Positions 7,645-15,498 of a stretch of DNA of 37,325 bases are shown here, piece by piece. The number at the start of each line of letters is the position of its first letter. The stretch's first letter is position 1. The notes beneath the pieces were generated by a model. It had not been told where the DNA came from, ran no database searches, and saw only the letters and a list, made by a program, of their open reading frames with translations. Location of the stretch: NCBI GenBank assembly GCA_030426725.1, contig JAUHXZ010000023.1:1-37325 (forward strand), given 5' to 3'. This DNA is from Actinomycetes bacterium (GTDB lineage: Bacteria > Actinomycetota > Actinomycetes > Propionibacteriales > Propionibacteriaceae). The translations under genes were made by a program, and so were the position numbers.

Positions 7645-8450
7645 TCAAGCACGAAATCAAGCGCACGGCGCGCTGGTTCGGGATCATCGCCCTCGCGGCG
7701 GTGCTCGTCGTGGGCGCCGCGACGACGGGCGCGGTCATCCTCCGGGGCCCCCTCGGCGGCCTCCTCGCGGGGCTCGCGCTCATCGCCGCCCTGGCGCTGC
7801 CCGCGGGCGTTCAGTTGTGGCAGGGCATCGACCTCTACCGCACCAGCTACACCAAGACCGGCTATCTGACCCGGGCCCTTCCCATCAAGGGATCGACCAT
7901 CTACTGGGTCAAGCTCGGCTACGCGTACGTCGTGGCCCTGCTGTTCTTCGTTCTCAGTCTGGGCCTCGCCGTGGTGGCGGCCATCGGCATCGCGAACGCC
8001 ACCGGTGGGACCGCGGCGGACGTCATGGACACCATCCGGCAGGGCTGGACCCTGATCACGACCTACGTGCCGGGTTGGCTCACCGCCCTCGGGATCGGGT
8101 TCCTCGTGTTCTCGCCGCTGGCGGGACTGGCCACCTACTTCTTCGCCGTCACGGTCGGCAGCGAGGCATGGGCCGGTCGCCTCGGCATCGGCGGCCCGCT
8201 GATCATGTGGTTCGCCTACTACACCGTCAGCCAGATCGTCGCGCTCATCGGGATCTTCCTGCCCCCGAACCTCGTGTTCGAGGACTTCGCCAACGAGGGT
8301 CCCGTGGTCACCTTCGACCCGTTGGCGCTGCTTAACGCCGGTGGGGAGGGCGTTCTCCCAATGGGGTCGTTCATCCTCGCGGGCCTGCTGACGGTGGCGG
8401 CGATCGTGTGGGGGGCGGTGTCGTTCGACCGGAGGGTCGAGTTGCGCTGA
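7629..8450 (+). CDS. ABC transporter membrane protein
   Basis: A 273-residue protein with about six hydrophobic segments, including residues near 16-38, 44-62, 95-120, 145-175, 190-215 and 245-265. It lacks the EAA loop of importers. Short N-terminal sequence MVSTLIKHEIKRTARW resembles ABC-2-type exporter subunits. It overlaps the ATPase gene by 16 bp and forms the third gene of the GntR operon. The likely complex is a dimer of this subunit with the ATPase. No recognisable substrate signature is present. Confidence 0.78.
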   Translation: MVSTLIKHEIKRTARWFGIIALAAVLVVGAATTGAVILRGPLGGLLAGLALIAALALPAGVQLWQGIDLYRTSYTKTGYLTRALPIKGSTIYWVKLGYAYVVALLFFVLSLGLAVVAAIGIANATGGTAADVMDTIRQGWTLITTYVPGWLTALGIGFLVFSPLAGLATYFFAVTVGSEAWAGRLGIGGPLIMWFAYYTVSQIVALIGIFLPPNLVFEDFANEGPVVTFDPLALLNAGGEGVLPMGSFILAGLLTVAAIVWGAVSFDRRVELR

Positions 8451-8464
8451 TAGCGTCACCTGCC

Positions 8465-9307
8465 GTGGATCGCTACGCACGAGACGTCCTGGCCCCCGGG
8501 TGGCAGAAGTCGCACCTCAAGCAGACCCGCGACGTGCCCGTCGAACTCGACCTCGTCGTCGAGTTCGGCGAGTTCTGCGGCGCCGTCGTCGGCTGGGAGA
8601 ACGGCCTCGTGCTGCTCGAGGACCGGAAGGGAAAGCGCCGCGCCGCTCCGTTCGGCCCCGGGTTCCTTCTCGAGGGGCAGCCGGTGGCGCTGAGGGCCCC
8701 CCTGCGGGGCGGGCCCGCGAAGCCCAAGTACACCGCGTCCGGATCCCGAGCCTCCGACGGTCCGGTCAAGGCCAGGGTCGCGCTGCCGTCCCGCATCTAC
8801 GTCGAGGGGCGCCACGACGCCGAGCTCATCGAGAAGGTCTGGGGCGAGGACCTGCGCCACGTCGGCGTCGTGGTCGAGTACCTCGGCGGCATCGACGATC
8901 TGCCCGGGATCGTCGCCGAGTTCGGGCCCGAGCCGGGCCGGCGGCTGGGTGTCCTCGTCGACCACCTCGTGCCGGGCAGCAAGGAGAGCCGGATCGCCGA
9001 GCAGGTCTATCGTGCCGGTTACCGGGACACGGTCCTGGTCGCCGGCCACGAGTTCATCGACATCTGGCAGGCCGTCCGACCCGCCCGCGTCGGGCGGAAG
9101 TCCTGGCCGGAGGTTCCCCGGGACGTGGACTTCAAGAAGGGCACGCTGGCGGCCCTCGGGCTGCCGAACAAGGACCAGGCCGACGTCGCCCGGGGCTGGC
9201 AGGCGATCCTCGCTCGGGTGACCACGTGGCGGGACCTCGAGCCGCAGCTCAACACCATCGTCGAAACGCTCATCGACTTCGTCACGCAGGACCACCTCGA
9301 CGACTGA
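8465..9307 (+). CDS. DUF3097 family protein
   Basis: A 280-residue actinobacterial protein that I recognise as DUF3097; its function is unknown. The middle contains IYVEGRHDAELIEKVWG (around residue 114 onward), then a VVEYLGGIDDLPGIV stretch and LGVLVDHLVPGSKES. This order, a VEG..D motif followed by GG and an acidic D-H-L strand end, resembles a Toprim fold, the Mg-binding domain of primases, topoisomerases and OLD nucleases; that is my inference. The GTG at 8465 is preceded by TAGCGT and eight bases with no ribosome site, fitting a leaderless message. The gene commonly sits in the hemW-hrcA neighbourhood in actinobacteria. Confidence 0.75.
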   Translation: MDRYARDVLAPGWQKSHLKQTRDVPVELDLVVEFGEFCGAVVGWENGLVLLEDRKGKRRAAPFGPGFLLEGQPVALRAPLRGGPAKPKYTASGSRASDGPVKARVALPSRIYVEGRHDAELIEKVWGEDLRHVGVVVEYLGGIDDLPGIVAEFGPEPGRRLGVLVDHLVPGSKESRIAEQVYRAGYRDTVLVAGHEFIDIWQAVRPARVGRKSWPEVPRDVDFKKGTLAALGLPNKDQADVARGWQAILARVTTWRDLEPQLNTIVETLIDFVTQDHLDD

Positions 9308-9373
9308 ATCAGCCGCGCCCCTGGAGCGGGCCGCCGATATGGTGGTCGGACCGCGGCCGATAGTGTTGTGCGC

Positions 9374-10147
9374 ATGGACTCCGAGGGCATCCTGCACCTG
9401 CTCCACCAGACCGCCGCCGAGGTCATCGCACCCCGCTTCCGGCAACTGACCGACGGGGAGGTTATCGAGAAGAGGCCCGGCGACCTCGTGACGGTGGCCG
9501 ACCGTGAGGCCGAGGAGTACCTGTCGGCGCTGCTCGGCTCCGAGTACCCCGACGCGATGATCGTCGGCGAGGAGGGCGTATTCAAGGACGCCGGAATGAT
9601 CCACGGGCTGGCCACCGCCGACCACGCCTTCGTCATCGACCCCATCGACGGCACCCGCAACTTCGTCGGCGGCCGCGACGAGTACGGCGTGATGCTGGCG
9701 GAGGTCCGCAACGGCGTGACCACGCGAGGCTGGATCTACCAGCCCCGGACCGGCCGGAGCTACGTGGCCGAGCACGGCGCCGGAGTGCGGCTCAACGGCG
9801 AACCGGTGGGTCGTCGCGGCACGGACCGCGCGCCCCTCGGCGCCACCTCGAAGCGCCGACTGCACGGCTTCACGGCCGGGGGACGCCTCAGCCCGGTGAT
9901 CGAGAGCGCCTGGTGCTGCGCCTTCGACTACCCGCGCGTCCTGCATGGCGAGCTGGACTTCCTCGTCTACACGACGGTCCACCCGTGGGACCACCTGGCC
10001 GGCTCCCTCATGGTGGCCGAGGCGGGCGGCGTCACCCGGGGCTTCGACGGCAGCGACTACGCGGTGGGCGGACGCTACGACGGCATCATCGTCGCGGGTT
10101 CCCCCGAGATCTGGGCCTCGGCCCGCGATTCGTGGCCGGAGACCTGA
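9374..10147 (+). CDS. Inositol monophosphatase family protein
   Basis: A 257-residue Mg-dependent phosphatase of the IMPase superfamily. Metal-site motifs are GEEG (about residue 67), DPIDGTRNFVGG (about 93-104) and the C-terminal PWDHLAGSLMVAEAGG. Actinobacterial members include inositol-1-phosphatases and the HisN histidinol-phosphatase; residues that would decide between them are not diagnostic here. The ATG at 9374 lies seven bases after TAGTGT (9361-9366) with no ribosome site, so a leaderless start is likely; a GTG at 9368 is the alternative. It lies 66 bp after the DUF3097 gene and converges with the next gene. Confidence 0.83.
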   Translation: MDSEGILHLLHQTAAEVIAPRFRQLTDGEVIEKRPGDLVTVADREAEEYLSALLGSEYPDAMIVGEEGVFKDAGMIHGLATADHAFVIDPIDGTRNFVGGRDEYGVMLAEVRNGVTTRGWIYQPRTGRSYVAEHGAGVRLNGEPVGRRGTDRAPLGATSKRRLHGFTAGGRLSPVIESAWCCAFDYPRVLHGELDFLVYTTVHPWDHLAGSLMVAEAGGVTRGFDGSDYAVGGRYDGIIVAGSPEIWASARDSWPET

Positions 10148-10153
10148 CCCCGC

Positions 10154-10924
10154 TCAGATCCCGCTGATCGGCAGCTGGCGTTTGGGCACGACGCCCTTGT
10201 CCGCCAGCTCCGCGTAGGCCTTCGGCAGGGCGACGGCGAGCGTGTCGGGGGTGAACGGCCACTCGACGGCCGTAGCGGCCTCCTCGACCCGAACGCCCTG
10301 CTGGATGAGCATCTCGCTCGAGCTGTAGAGCATCGCCACCTCGGCGCGCTGCACGAACGCGAAGTCCCGGTCGACGACCGCGCCGTGACCGGGGACGAAC
10401 CTGGTCTCGGCGGTGCTCGCCCCCAGGACGCCGTCGAGCACGGTGGGCCAGTTCGCCAGCGACGTCGTCGCGTCCACCTGGGGATCGGCACCCTCCTCGA
10501 GCAGGTCGCCCGCGAACACCACGTTCTCCCCTGGGACGAACACGACCGTGTCCGCGTCGGTGTGGGCGTCGCCGAAGTTGAGCAGCTCCAGCCGCTGCCC
10601 ACCGAGGTCCAGCGCGCGGGCCATCGAGAACGTCTCCGACGTCGCCACCCCGGCGAGGTTCTCGTGCCCGATCGAGACCACCCCGGTGAGGCCGGCGAGG
10701 CCGCCGACGTGGTCGTGGTGGCCGTGCGTGAGGATGACATGGGTCACAGGGACGCCCGCCAGCTCGCCGGCCGAGCGGAGGATCTCGGCACCCTGATCGG
10801 GTGTGTTCCCGCAGTCGATGAGAGCGGCGGCGTCGGCGCCGATGACCAGGCCCACGTTCACGCGGTGCGGCTCGAGGGAGGCGACGTGGACACGGGCGGT
10901 GACTGGGGTCCAGGTGAGCGTCAT
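10154..10924 (-). CDS. Metallo-beta-lactamase-fold hydrolase
   Basis: A 256-residue MBL-fold protein with the metal motif THGHHDHVGG at 66-75, a DAHTDADTVVFVPGENVVFAGDLL segment that supplies further ligands, and VPGHGAVVD near residue 160. Most members are hydrolases of thioesters, lactones or phosphodiesters; the substrate cannot be assigned. The ATG at 10924 is chosen because the upstream extension reads through the CIRCE operator and hrcA. It is transcribed away from hrcA, sharing a 64-bp intergenic region with the CIRCE element. Confidence 0.82.
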   Translation of the reverse strand: MTLTWTPVTARVHVASLEPHRVNVGLVIGADAAALIDCGNTPDQGAEILRSAGELAGVPVTHVILTHGHHDHVGGLAGLTGVVSIGHENLAGVATSETFSMARALDLGGQRLELLNFGDAHTDADTVVFVPGENVVFAGDLLEEGADPQVDATTSLANWPTVLDGVLGASTAETRFVPGHGAVVDRDFAFVQRAEVAMLYSSSEMLIQQGVRVEEAATAVEWPFTPDTLAVALPKAYAELADKGVVPKRQLPISGI

Positions 10925-10949
10925 GGCAGCCAGCATAGATGCCGGTACA

Positions 10950-10976
10950 CTGGCACTCGACCATCGTGAGTGCCAG
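10950..10976. promoter_or_regulatory. CIRCE element (HrcA operator)
   Basis: CTGGCACTC, nine bases, GAGTGCCAG: a perfect 9-bp inverted repeat with the exact 9-bp spacing of CIRCE (consensus TTAGCACTC-N9-GAGTGCTAA). It ends 12 bp before hrcA and its left edge overlaps a TACACT hexamer (10946-10951) that could be the -10 element. It implies autorepression of hrcA-dnaJ by HrcA. Confidence 0.93.
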
Positions 10977-10988
10977 CTAGGAGGTGAC

Positions 10989-11993
10989 ATGCTCGACGAC
11001 CGGAAACTGGACGTTCTCAAGGCGATCGTCACCGACTACGTGTCGAGCCGCGAGCCCGTCGGCTCCAAGGCTCTCGTGGAGCGCCACCGGCTCGACGTGT
11101 CCGCGGCCACCGTGCGCAACGACATGGCGGTGCTGGAGGAGGAGGGCTACATCATGCAGCCCCACACCAGTGCCGGGCGGATCCCCACGGACAAGGGCTA
11201 CCGGCTCTTCGTCGATCGGCTCGCCCACATCAAGCCGCTGTCGCCGGCGGAGCGCAGCGCCATCACGACGTACCTCAACGGCACGGCGGACATCGACGAC
11301 CTGGTCACCCGCACGGTGCGGCTCCTGGCGCAGCTCACACGCCAGGTGGCGATCGTGCAGTACCCCGTGGCGCAGCGCACCGTGGTCAGGCATGTCGACC
11401 TGCTGCTGCTGACCCCCGAGCGGCTCATGGTGATCGTCGTGCAGTCCTCGGGCAGGGTCGACCAGACCGTGATCGAGGCCCCCACCGTCGACGAGGGCCG
11501 GCTTCAGGCACTGCGCAACCGGATCGCCGAGGCCATCATCGGGCGCGCCCCTGCGGAGGCGGCGGGCGCGCTCGGTGGCCTCGTCGACACCGTGGCGCCG
11601 GAGGACCGGCCATTCGCCGGACCGGTCGTGGCCTCGGTGCTCGAGGCGATCGCGGCCGAGCCCGCGGCCCATGTCGTCGTGGCGGGCCTGCCGAACCTCG
11701 CCGGAAGTCCCACATTCGAGTCCAACCTGATGCCCCTCCTCGAGGCGCTCGAGGAGCAGGTAGTGCTGATGCGGCTGCTGGGGGAGGCCGCCGGCGACAA
11801 CGTGACCGTGCGGATCGGGCAGGAGAACGCTTCCGAGGGGTTCGGGAGCGCCAGCGTCATCGCCGCCGGCTACGGCAAGGAACTCTCGGCGAGCCTCGGT
11901 GTGCTCGGCCCCACCCGCATGGACTACCCCTCGCACATCGCGGCCGTCAGGGCCGTGGCGCGTTACGTGAGCAGATTCCTCTCCGAAGGCTGA
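10989..11993 (+). CDS. hrcA: Heat-inducible transcription repressor HrcA
   Basis: A 334-residue HrcA. The N-terminal winged helix includes EPVGSKALVERHRLDVSAATVRNDMAVLEEEGYI and the conserved HTSAGRIPTDKGYRLFVDRL. The rest is the HrcA sensor/dimerisation domain. It represses class I heat-shock genes by binding CIRCE, with activity maintained by GroEL in studied species. The ATG at 10989 has AGGAGG five bases upstream. The CIRCE operator just upstream shows autoregulation. dnaJ follows 16 bp downstream in the same operon. Confidence 0.96.
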   Translation: MLDDRKLDVLKAIVTDYVSSREPVGSKALVERHRLDVSAATVRNDMAVLEEEGYIMQPHTSAGRIPTDKGYRLFVDRLAHIKPLSPAERSAITTYLNGTADIDDLVTRTVRLLAQLTRQVAIVQYPVAQRTVVRHVDLLLLTPERLMVIVVQSSGRVDQTVIEAPTVDEGRLQALRNRIAEAIIGRAPAEAAGALGGLVDTVAPEDRPFAGPVVASVLEAIAAEPAAHVVVAGLPNLAGSPTFESNLMPLLEALEEQVVLMRLLGEAAGDNVTVRIGQENASEGFGSASVIAAGYGKELSASLGVLGPTRMDYPSHIAAVRAVARYVSRFLSEG

Positions 11994-12009
11994 TCAACAG
12001 AAAGAACCC

Positions 12010-13176
12010 ATGAGCAAGGACTACTACGCAATCCTGGGCGTCGAGCGTGACGCGACCCCGGAGGCCATCAAGAAGGCGTACCGTCGCCGCGCCATGAAGG
12101 TGCATCCCGACGTCGCGCAGGACGACGAGGGCGCCGCAGAGAAGTTCAAGGAACTCAACGAGGCCTACGAGGTGCTCAGCGACCCCAACAAGCGCGCGGT
12201 CTTCGACCGCGGCGGGGACCCCATGTCGTCTGGCGGGGCCGGGTTCTCCGGCTTCGGCGGCGGCTTCGCCGGGGGCTTCGACTTCTCCAACCTCGTCGAC
12301 GCCATGTTCGGCGCCGCCGGCGGACGCGGCCCCCGCTCCCGCGTCAGGCAGGGGCAGGACGCCCTGGTGCGCATCTCGCTCAAGCTGCACGAGGCGGTCT
12401 TCGGCACCACGAAGCCCGTCAAGGTGGACACCGCGGTCGTCTGCCCCAAGTGCTCCGGCCACGGCGGGGAGCCCGGTTCCGAGCCGGTGACCTGCGCCAC
12501 GTGCCAGGGGGCCGGCGAGGTCACCCAGATCCAGCGCAGCTTCCTCGGCGACATCCGCACCTCGCAGCCGTGCCCGACGTGCCGCGGCTACGGCACCACC
12601 ATCCCGCGTCCCTGCGGCGAGTGCTCCGGCGAGGGCCGCGTCCGCACCACGCGCACGCTGCAGGTCCGCATCCCGGCCGGCGTCTCCACGGGCATCCGCA
12701 TCCACCTCGAGGGCCAGGGCGAGGTCGGCCCCGGCGGAGGCCCCGCCGGCGACCTCTACGTCGAGCTCACGGTGGAGCCCCACGAGACCTTCCGGCGCGA
12801 GGGCGACAACCTCGAGGTCGTCGTCCGGGTCCCCATGACCGCGGCGGCACTCGGCACCGTCATCGACGTCGCGACACTCGAGGCGGAATGGGACAAGGCG
12901 GACCCCGAGGATCGCAGCGTCGAGGTCGAGGTCCCCGCGGGAACCCAGTCGGGCACCCGCATCGCGCTCAAGGGCCGTGGCGTGCCGCGCCTGCGCGGCG
13001 GAGGCAGGGGCGAGCTCGGCGTCACCCTGCTCGTCCAGACCCCCACCAAGCTCGATGAGCGCCAGCGGGACCTGCTGCGGGAGCTCGCCGAGGCGCGTGA
13101 CGAGTCGGCCGGCGAGGCCATCGCGGCCAAGGGCCACAAGGGCGTCTTCGGCAAGCTCTCCGAGTGGTTCTCGTGA
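12010..13176 (+). CDS. dnaJ: Chaperone protein DnaJ (DnaJ2-type)
   Basis: A 388-residue type I J-protein. The J domain carries HPD at about 33-35; a Gly/Phe-rich linker (GFSGFGGGFAGGFDF) follows. Four zinc motifs CPKCSGHG, CATCQGAG, CPTCRGYG and CGECSGEG come next, then the two substrate-binding C-terminal domains. It stimulates DnaK ATPase and delivers unfolded clients. Linkage to hrcA rather than dnaK-grpE marks it as the DnaJ2 copy common in actinobacteria. A weak AAAGAA lies before the ATG, so translation may depend on coupling with hrcA. Confidence 0.96.
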   Translation: MSKDYYAILGVERDATPEAIKKAYRRRAMKVHPDVAQDDEGAAEKFKELNEAYEVLSDPNKRAVFDRGGDPMSSGGAGFSGFGGGFAGGFDFSNLVDAMFGAAGGRGPRSRVRQGQDALVRISLKLHEAVFGTTKPVKVDTAVVCPKCSGHGGEPGSEPVTCATCQGAGEVTQIQRSFLGDIRTSQPCPTCRGYGTTIPRPCGECSGEGRVRTTRTLQVRIPAGVSTGIRIHLEGQGEVGPGGGPAGDLYVELTVEPHETFRREGDNLEVVVRVPMTAAALGTVIDVATLEAEWDKADPEDRSVEVEVPAGTQSGTRIALKGRGVPRLRGGGRGELGVTLLVQTPTKLDERQRDLLRELAEARDESAGEAIAAKGHKGVFGKLSEWFS

Positions 13177-13907
13177 CCGACCCCCTCTTCCTCGCCGCCT
13201 TCGGTGACGACGTCGGCCCCGGGGACCTCATCACCGTCACCGGAGACGAGGGGCACCACGCGGTCTCCGTCAAGCGGATCGTGCCCGGCGAGACCGTGAT
13301 CCTCGCCAACGGCGAGGGGCTCGGCGTCCGCGCCGAGGTGCTCTCCGCCGAACGGCGCGAGCTGGATGTGCGCGTGCTCGACGTCCTGCCGGCGCCGACG
13401 CCGCCGATCGCCTGGGGCGTGGTCCAGGCCCTCGCCAAGGGCGACCGCAGCGAGCTCGCGGTGCAGATGGCCACCGAGGTGGGTGCGCGGGAGATCCTCG
13501 CGTGGCAGGCCGCCCGGTCCATCGTGCGCTGGCAGGGCGAGCGCCGCGACAAGGCGCTCGACAAGTGGCGTGCCACCGCCCGGGAGGCCGCGAAGCAGTC
13601 GCGGCGGTTCCTCGTCCCCGGCGTGGTCGCCGTCAGCACCGCCGAGGTCGCCGAGGCGATCCGCGCCGTCGACGTGGCCCTCATCCTCCACGAGGACGCC
13701 CCGCAGCACATCGCCGACGTCGACCTCCCCGAGGAGGGCACCGGCCTGCTCATCGTCGGTCCCGAGGGCGGCATCAGCCCCGAGGAACTGGACCGGTTCG
13801 TAGAGGCGGGGGCGACCATGGTCGCGATCAGTGACGGCGTGCTGCGCACGTCCACAGCGGCGGCGGTCGCGCTCGGCCAGCTCGACGTCCTCGTCAGGCG
13901 CCCGTGA
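13173..13907 (+). CDS. rsmE: 16S rRNA m3U1498 methyltransferase RsmE
   Basis: A 244-residue SPOUT-class methyltransferase for N3-methylation of U1498 in 16S rRNA. The C-terminal knot motifs are present: LLIVGPEGGISPEELD, and the SDGVLRTSTAAAVALGQL loop that binds SAM. The N-terminal PUA-like part contains the GDEGHHAVSVKRI segment. The GTG at 13173 makes a GTGA overlap with the dnaJ stop and is preferred; GTG at 13164 is an alternative that adds three residues. It overlaps tgt by 4 bp downstream. Location directly after dnaJ is conserved in many bacteria. Confidence 0.93.
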   Translation: MTDPLFLAAFGDDVGPGDLITVTGDEGHHAVSVKRIVPGETVILANGEGLGVRAEVLSAERRELDVRVLDVLPAPTPPIAWGVVQALAKGDRSELAVQMATEVGAREILAWQAARSIVRWQGERRDKALDKWRATAREAAKQSRRFLVPGVVAVSTAEVAEAIRAVDVALILHEDAPQHIADVDLPEEGTGLLIVGPEGGISPEELDRFVEAGATMVAISDGVLRTSTAAAVALGQLDVLVRRP

Positions 13908-15139
13908 CGTCGCCGGGGTTCTCGTTCGACGTCACCCACCGGCTCGACGGCGCCGGTGGCCGCGCGGGGGTCATCCACACCCCCCACGGGGACATCGAGA
14001 CGCCCGCCTTCGTTGTCGTCGGCACCAAGGCCACCGTCAAGGCCGTCCTGCCGGAGGCGGTGGCGGACCTCGGCGCGCAGGCCGTGCTCGCCAACGCCTA
14101 CCACCTGTACCTCCAGCCGGGCGCCGACATCGTCGACGAGGCCGGCGGCGTCGGGCGGTTCATGAACTGGCCGGGCCCCACCTTCACGGACTCCGGTGGC
14201 TTCCAGGTGATGAGTCTGGGGGCCGGGTTCAAGAAGGTGCTCGCCATGGACACCAAGGGCCTGGCCGACGACGACGTGATCGCCGACGGCAAGGAGCGCA
14301 AGGCCCACGTCGACGAGGACGGCGTCACCTTCAAGTCGCACCTCGACGGAACGCCCCACCGGTTCTCGCCCGAGGTCTCGATGGGTATCCAGCACCAGCT
14401 CGGCGCCGACATCATCTTCGCGTTCGACGAGCTGACCACGCTGATGAACACCCGGGCCTACCAGGAGTCGTCCGTCGAGCGGACGCACCGGTGGGCGGAG
14501 CGCTGCCTGGCCGAGCACGGGCGCCTCACGGCGGAGCGGGCCGGCAAGCCGCACCAGGCGCTGTTCGGGGTGATCCAGGGCGCCCAGTACGAGGACCTGC
14601 GTCGTCAGGCCGCCCGCGGCCTGGCGGAACTGGAGGCCGGTGGACGAGGCTTCGACGGGTTCGGCCTCGGCGGCGCGCTGGAGAAGGAGAACCTCGGCAC
14701 GATCATCTCGTGGATGGTCGACGAATTGCCGGAGGACAAGCCGAGGCACCTGCTCGGCATCTCCGAGCCTGACGATCTGTTCGCGGCCGTCGAGCGTGGC
14801 GCGGACACGTTCGACTGCGTCAACCCCTCGCGGGTGGCGCGCAACGCGGCCATCTACACCGCCGACGGGCGGTACAACGTCAACACGGCGCGGCACCGTC
14901 GCTCCTTCATGCCGTTGGAGGAGGGCTGCGACTGTTACACGTGCACCCACTACACGCGGGCCTATCTCCACCACCTGTTCAAGGGCAAGGAGATGCTGTC
15001 GTCGACGCTGGCGACCATCCACAACGAGCGGTTCACCGTTCGGCTCGTCGACCGGATGAGGGAGGCGATCAAGGCGGGGGAGTTCTACGCCTTCCGCGAC
15101 GAGTTCCTCGGCCGCTACTACGCGACGTCCTCCCGCTGA
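13904..15139 (+). CDS. tgt: tRNA-guanine transglycosylase
   Basis: A 411-residue TGT, which exchanges guanine 34 of tRNA(Asp, Asn, His, Tyr) for a 7-deazaguanine. TDSGGFQ carries the general acid/base Asp96; TFDCVNPSR carries the nucleophile Asp304; zinc ligands are Cys342, Cys344, Cys347 (CDCYTC) and His373. Base-pocket positions differ from preQ1-type enzymes: FDECT is FDELT (Leu177 for the Zymomonas Cys158) and GGLAVGE reads GGALEKE (256-262). There is also an insertion of about 24 residues after SGGFQ (about 107-137). The GTG start overlaps the rsmE stop. The convergent neighbour is a queuosine-precursor transporter, so the substrate is probably imported; queuine rather than preQ1 is a reasonable guess. 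Confidence 0.94.
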   Translation: MTSPGFSFDVTHRLDGAGGRAGVIHTPHGDIETPAFVVVGTKATVKAVLPEAVADLGAQAVLANAYHLYLQPGADIVDEAGGVGRFMNWPGPTFTDSGGFQVMSLGAGFKKVLAMDTKGLADDDVIADGKERKAHVDEDGVTFKSHLDGTPHRFSPEVSMGIQHQLGADIIFAFDELTTLMNTRAYQESSVERTHRWAERCLAEHGRLTAERAGKPHQALFGVIQGAQYEDLRRQAARGLAELEAGGRGFDGFGLGGALEKENLGTIISWMVDELPEDKPRHLLGISEPDDLFAAVERGADTFDCVNPSRVARNAAIYTADGRYNVNTARHRRSFMPLEEGCDCYTCTHYTRAYLHHLFKGKEMLSSTLATIHNERFTVRLVDRMREAIKAGEFYAFRDEFLGRYYATSSR

Positions 15140-15239
15140 CCGGGCCGACCCGAGCTCGTTGATTGAGCCGACCGCCGCGAAGCGTCGTCGCGTCGAAATC
15201 CACCGTCGCCTGCAAGGCAAGCTGTACTCGGGCCCGAGC

Positions 15240-15463
15240 GGCGAGGGGTGGGGCCGTGCCGCCCACGCTCCCGGGACGGCGCTTCGCGCGGTCCGATCGC
15301 GACGCCCACCCAACCTGCCACGGCCCCACCCCTCGCCGCTCTCACGCTTTCGGCTGCCGGGACCCTTGCCACCCCTCGCCGCTCTCAGCTGTCTCAGGCG
15401 GACGCCAGCCGTCGCTCTCGTGGCCAGCGCAATTGCGCAGGCATCGAACGGAAGGCTGGCGTC
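15240..15463. repeat. Compound palindromic repeat, copy 2
   Basis: This occupies most of the 359-bp gene-free stretch between the convergent tgt and transporter genes. Module A (15240-15337) is closed by a perfect 19-bp inverted repeat, GGCGAGGGGTGGGGCCGTG and its complement. The inner hairpin is GGAC-G-GCGC, loop TTC, GCGC-G-GTCC. Module B (15401-15463) is closed by GACGCCAGCC and GGCTGGCGTC around the perfect palindrome GCGCAATTGCGC (15427-15438). Compared with copy 1 (6244-6452), one outer-stem G-C pair has become T-A, and one base pair of the inner stem is missing on both sides. It could work as a bidirectional terminator, a REP-like nuclease or protein site, or an RNA. Confidence 0.9.
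15326..15387. repeat. 19-bp direct repeat inside copy 2
   Basis: CCACCCCTCGCCGCTCTCA occurs at 15326-15344 and again at 15369-15387, separated by 24 bases. The first copy includes the right arm of the module A stem, so the second provides an alternative 3' arm able to pair with the same left arm. It is absent from the copy near 6244 and looks like a local duplication. Confidence 0.9.
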
Positions 15464-15498
15464 GACGCTCCACGTGGGTTGGGACGTGACTCCCGTGA

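Noticed and set aside
13164..13172. GTG at 13164 as the rsmE start
   Set aside because: The GTG at 13173 overlaps the dnaJ stop in the GTGA pattern used repeatedly in this string and gives the usual family N-terminus.
6244..15463. CRISPR array or transposable element call for the repeats
   Set aside because: There are only two copies 9 kb apart with no spacers, no transposase and no clear target-site duplications.
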